A stretch of DNA of 64,000 nucleotides from Pigmentiphaga kullae (GTDB lineage Bacteria; Pseudomonadota; Gammaproteobacteria; Burkholderiales; Burkholderiaceae_B), in contig NZ_SGXC01000002.1 of assembly GCF_004216695.1 (NCBI RefSeq), positions 1,550,001-1,614,000 on the forward strand, read 5' to 3'. The notes under the pieces were generated by a model. It did not search any database. It saw only the letters and a program-made list of their open reading frames with translations, and had not been told where the DNA came from. Every line of letters starts with the position of its first letter. Position 1 is the first letter of the stretch. Shown piece after piece: positions 60,059 to 64,000 of this stretch. The position numbers were made by a program, and so were the translations under genes.

Positions 60059-62347
60059 TTAGACCGGATCGAGCTTGGCCATGGCAAGCGCCAGCGTCTT
60101 GGTCCCCACCCCGCCGAAATTGACCTGGACCTGGGCATCCTGGCCGCTGCCCATCAGGCTGACGATGACGCCTTCGCCGAACTTCGGATGCGCCACGCTC
60201 TGGCCCACCTTGAAGGTGCGCCCGTTGACCTCGACCCCGGCGTCCGAGGTGCGGCGGCTGGAATAGCCTTCCGACGAGCCCACGTAGGGCGCATCCTTGG
60301 CCGGCCGCGAAAAGCCGCCGCGCTCGGAGTCCTCGCCCCAGGCGGCGCGCCCCCAGCCGCCGGCGGTATCGACCGCCTTGGCGCGGCCGTTGCGGGGCGT
60401 CAGCCACTTCAGCGATTCCTCGGGCACCTCGCTCAGGAAGCGCGACCGCATGTTGTAGCGGGTCTGGCCGTGCAGCATGCGCGTCTGCGAGAAGCTCAGG
60501 TACAGGCGCTCGCGGGCGCGCGTCACCGCCACGTACATCAACCGCCGCTCCTCCTCCAGCCCGGATTGCTCCAGGACGCTGTTCTCGTGCGGGAACAGCC
60601 CTTCCTCGAGCCCGGTGATGAAGACGGCCTCGAACTCCAGGCCCTTTGCCGCATGCACCGTCATGAGCTGGACCGCGTCCTGGCCTTCGCTCGCCTGATT
60701 GTCGCCCGCTTCCAGCGCCGCGTGCGACAGGAAGGCCGCCAGCGGGGACGGCAGCTCGACGCCGGCCTCGGGCAGGGTCTGCGCCAGCGCGCCGGCATCG
60801 GCCAGCCCATAGCCGTCCTCGGCGGCGAAAGCCGCCGCCGCATTGACCAGTTCCCTCAGGTTCTCGATGCGCTCGGCGCCTTCCTTTTCCTGCAGATAGT
60901 GCTGGATCAGGCCGCTGGCCTCGATCACGTGGTCCACGATCTCGTGCAGCGGCAGGTTCTGCGTCTCGAAGCGCATGCGGTCGATCAGGCCCGCGAACTG
61001 TGCCAGGTTGTTGCCGCCCCGGCCGGGCACCTGGCTCACCGCCGCATACAGGCTGCAATTGTGCAGGCGCGCGATGTCGGCCTGCTGCTCCAGCGTGCGG
61101 GCGCCTATGCCCCGCGCCGGGAAATTCACCACCCGCATCCAGGCCGTGTCGTCGTGCGGATTTTCCATCAGGCGCAGGTAGGCCAGCGCGTGCTTGACCT
61201 CCTGGCGTTCGAAGAAGCGCAGGCCGCCGTAGACCTTGTACGGAATGCCCGACGAGAACAGCGCATGTTCCAGCACCCGCGACTGGGCGTTGCTGCGGTA
61301 CAGGATGGCGATCTCGCGGCGCAGCCGGCCCTCGCCCACCAGCGAGCGGATCTCCTCGATCACCCACTGGGCCTCCTGGGCGTCGGACAGCGCCTCGTAG
61401 ACGCGGATGGGTTCGCCGTGCCCCTGGTCGGTCCACAGGTTCTTGCCCAGGCGGCCGGAGTTGTTGCGGATCAGCGTGTTGGCCGCGTCCAGGATGTGCC
61501 CGTGCGATCGGTAGTTCTGCTCGAGCCGGATGACCCGCTCGTGGGCGTATTCGCGCTCGAACTCGGCCATGTTGCCGACGTTGGCGCCGCGGAATGCGTA
61601 GATGGACTGGTCATCGTCGCCCACGGCGAACAGGGCCGCGCCGCCGCCCGCCAGCAGCTTGAGCCAGCGGTACTGGAGCCGGTTGGTGTCCTGGAACTCG
61701 TCTACCAGGATATGGCGGAAACGGTGCTGGTAGTGCTCGCGTATGGGCGCGTTGTGGGTCAGCAGCTCGTAGCAGCGCAGCAGCAGTTCGGGAAAGTCGA
61801 CCACGCCCTCGCGCTGGCACTGGGCGTCGTACATGCCGTAGAGCTCCACCATCTGCCGGTTGAAGCTGTCGTAGGCCTCGACCTCGGTATGGCGCAGCCC
61901 CTCTTCCTTGGCGGCGTTGATGAAGTGCTGCAACTGGCGCGGCGGGTATTTTTCGTCATCCACGCCCGCCCCCTTCAACAGCCGCTTGATGGCCGACAAC
62001 TGGTCGGCCGTGTCCAGGATCTGGAACGTCTGGGGCAGCCCGGCATCCCGGTAGTGCGCACGCAGCATCCGGTTGCACAGGCCGTGGAAGGTGCCTATCC
62101 ACATGCCGCGCGTGTTGATGGGCAGCAGCGCGCTGATGCGGGTCAGCATCTCGCGCGCGGCCTTGTTCGTAAAAGTAACCGCCATCAGGCCGTGCGGGCT
62201 GACCTGGCCGGTCTGGATCAGCCAGGCCATGCGCGTGGTCAACACCCGTGTCTTGCCGCTGCCGGCGCCGGCCAGCACCAGGGCGTGGCGGGGTTCGATC
62301 GTGACGGCGGCGTGCTGGGGGGCGTTGAGATTGTCGAGCAGGGACAT
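60059..62347 (-). CDS. uvrD: UvrD-type DNA helicase II
   Basis: A 762-residue superfamily 1A 3'-5' helicase acting in nucleotide excision and mismatch repair. Walker A is 'LVLAGAGSGKTRVLTTRMAW' near residue 27, followed by 'MAVTFTNKAAREML', 'ILVDEFQDTNRLQYRWLKLL', 'VGDDDQSIYAFRGA', 'LEQNYRSHGHIL', 'MTVHAAKGLEFEAVFI' and 'LMYVAVTRARERLYLSF'. The C-terminal Tudor-like RNA polymerase-binding region ('VGQSVAHPKFGEGVIV') is present. With mutS and polA it gives three repair genes in the window. Confidence 0.95.
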   Translation of the reverse strand: MSLLDNLNAPQHAAVTIEPRHALVLAGAGSGKTRVLTTRMAWLIQTGQVSPHGLMAVTFTNKAAREMLTRISALLPINTRGMWIGTFHGLCNRMLRAHYRDAGLPQTFQILDTADQLSAIKRLLKGAGVDDEKYPPRQLQHFINAAKEEGLRHTEVEAYDSFNRQMVELYGMYDAQCQREGVVDFPELLLRCYELLTHNAPIREHYQHRFRHILVDEFQDTNRLQYRWLKLLAGGGAALFAVGDDDQSIYAFRGANVGNMAEFEREYAHERVIRLEQNYRSHGHILDAANTLIRNNSGRLGKNLWTDQGHGEPIRVYEALSDAQEAQWVIEEIRSLVGEGRLRREIAILYRSNAQSRVLEHALFSSGIPYKVYGGLRFFERQEVKHALAYLRLMENPHDDTAWMRVVNFPARGIGARTLEQQADIARLHNCSLYAAVSQVPGRGGNNLAQFAGLIDRMRFETQNLPLHEIVDHVIEASGLIQHYLQEKEGAERIENLRELVNAAAAFAAEDGYGLADAGALAQTLPEAGVELPSPLAAFLSHAALEAGDNQASEGQDAVQLMTVHAAKGLEFEAVFITGLEEGLFPHENSVLEQSGLEEERRLMYVAVTRARERLYLSFSQTRMLHGQTRYNMRSRFLSEVPEESLKWLTPRNGRAKAVDTAGGWGRAAWGEDSERGGFSRPAKDAPYVGSSEGYSSRRTSDAGVEVNGRTFKVGQSVAHPKFGEGVIVSLMGSGQDAQVQVNFGGVGTKTLALAMAKLDPV

Positions 62348-62399
62348 GGCGCGGAATGCTGGGAATGAGAGAGTGCGGCAGGCAGTCTAGCACCGCTGG

Positions 62400-62428
62400 C
62401 CCAGCAGAGCCCCGCCTGCTTCTATAAT
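62400..62428 (+). promoter_or_regulatory. Probable leuS promoter
   Basis: A perfect -10 TATAAT at 62423-62428 with a poor -35 17 nt upstream. The leader of about 93 nt contains GC-rich dyads (GCCGGC near 62439-62447 and 62462-62467) that may fold before the leuS start. Confidence 0.5.
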
Positions 62429-62512
62429 GAGGGGTTTAGCCGGCCGGCTGCCCTCGCGCGAGCCGGCCCAGGCCCGCGGCCATGGCGTCATCGCCGCGCC
62501 AGAATACCTTAG

Positions 62513-64000
<1,488 letters not shown>

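Noticed and set aside
60188-62368. Long plus-strand open frame inside uvrD
   Set aside because: Antisense shadow of uvrD with no recognisable domain.

Overview
The window is chromosomal DNA of a GC-rich beta-proteobacterium. The gene content fits Burkholderiales, family Alcaligenaceae (Bordetella/Achromobacter-like). This rests on Bug-type periplasmic binding proteins, several branched-chain-amino-acid-type (Liv) transporters, a Lys/Ala/Pro-rich histone-H1-like protein, and a trpS / YciO-like / M50 protease / dapA / bamC / metallo-hydrolase gene order that I recall from that group. The organism assignment is inference. I see no rRNA, tRNA, CRISPR array, prophage or insertion sequence. No gap between genes exceeds 300 bases.

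Layout. 1-5504 (+): a Liv-type ABC transporter (binding protein cut by the window edge, livHMGF) followed by an aldehyde dehydrogenase. 5565-6074 (-): histone-H1-like protein. 6207-10412 (-): an accessory catabolic group of LysR regulator, class II aldolase, Bug binding protein and Bcr/CflA-type exporter. 10425-15061 (-): a second complete Liv system. 15258-16178 (+): cysE. 16199-21947 (-): a tightly packed five-gene unit joining a PAS-GGDEF-EAL protein and an HDOD protein to a membrane trio (DUF2157, DUF4401, GDYXXLXY). 22095-23276 (-): HPP-CBS membrane protein. 23460-24569 (+): nemA-type ene-reductase. 24632-27011 (-): two lipoproteins and an orphan ParB-domain protein. 27079-33824: a LacI regulator divergent from a Bug protein, glucarate dehydratase, a large metallo-beta-lactamase-fold lipoprotein and a Sel1-repeat protein. 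33850-35156: divergent dmeF/dmeR metal efflux pair. 35173-36380 (+): YkvA-like protein and arylamine N-acetyltransferase. 36477-37157 (-): a Phd/VapC toxin-antitoxin pair. 37373-42870: mutS, a phosphoesterase-like protein, SlyD-like isomerase and roxA. 42893-46107: an HbpS/GlcG-like secreted protein, response regulator, histidine kinase and divergent arsR. 46387-53075: small lipoprotein, then the trpS-to-metallo-hydrolase operon, then an S4 protein. 53112-64000: polA, LOG-family protein, thrB, membrane protein, cspA, infA, DinB-like protein, uvrD and the 5' part of leuS, which runs off the window.

Most useful regulatory observations. The arsR promoter (45750-45791) and the nemA promoter (23387-23428), 22 kb apart, share one three-half-site layout, ATATCG-N8-CGAT(A/C)T-N16-CGATAT, and an aligned -10 element. 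This predicts that the ArsR protein controls nemA in trans as well as itself. The glucarate locus carries two perfect 14-bp palindromes exactly 42 bp apart. The Phd/VapC promoter has an 18-bp palindrome that exactly fills its -35/-10 spacer. Both Liv operons have a strong hairpin directly after the binding-protein gene. An interspersed GC-rich repeat occurs inside two operons.
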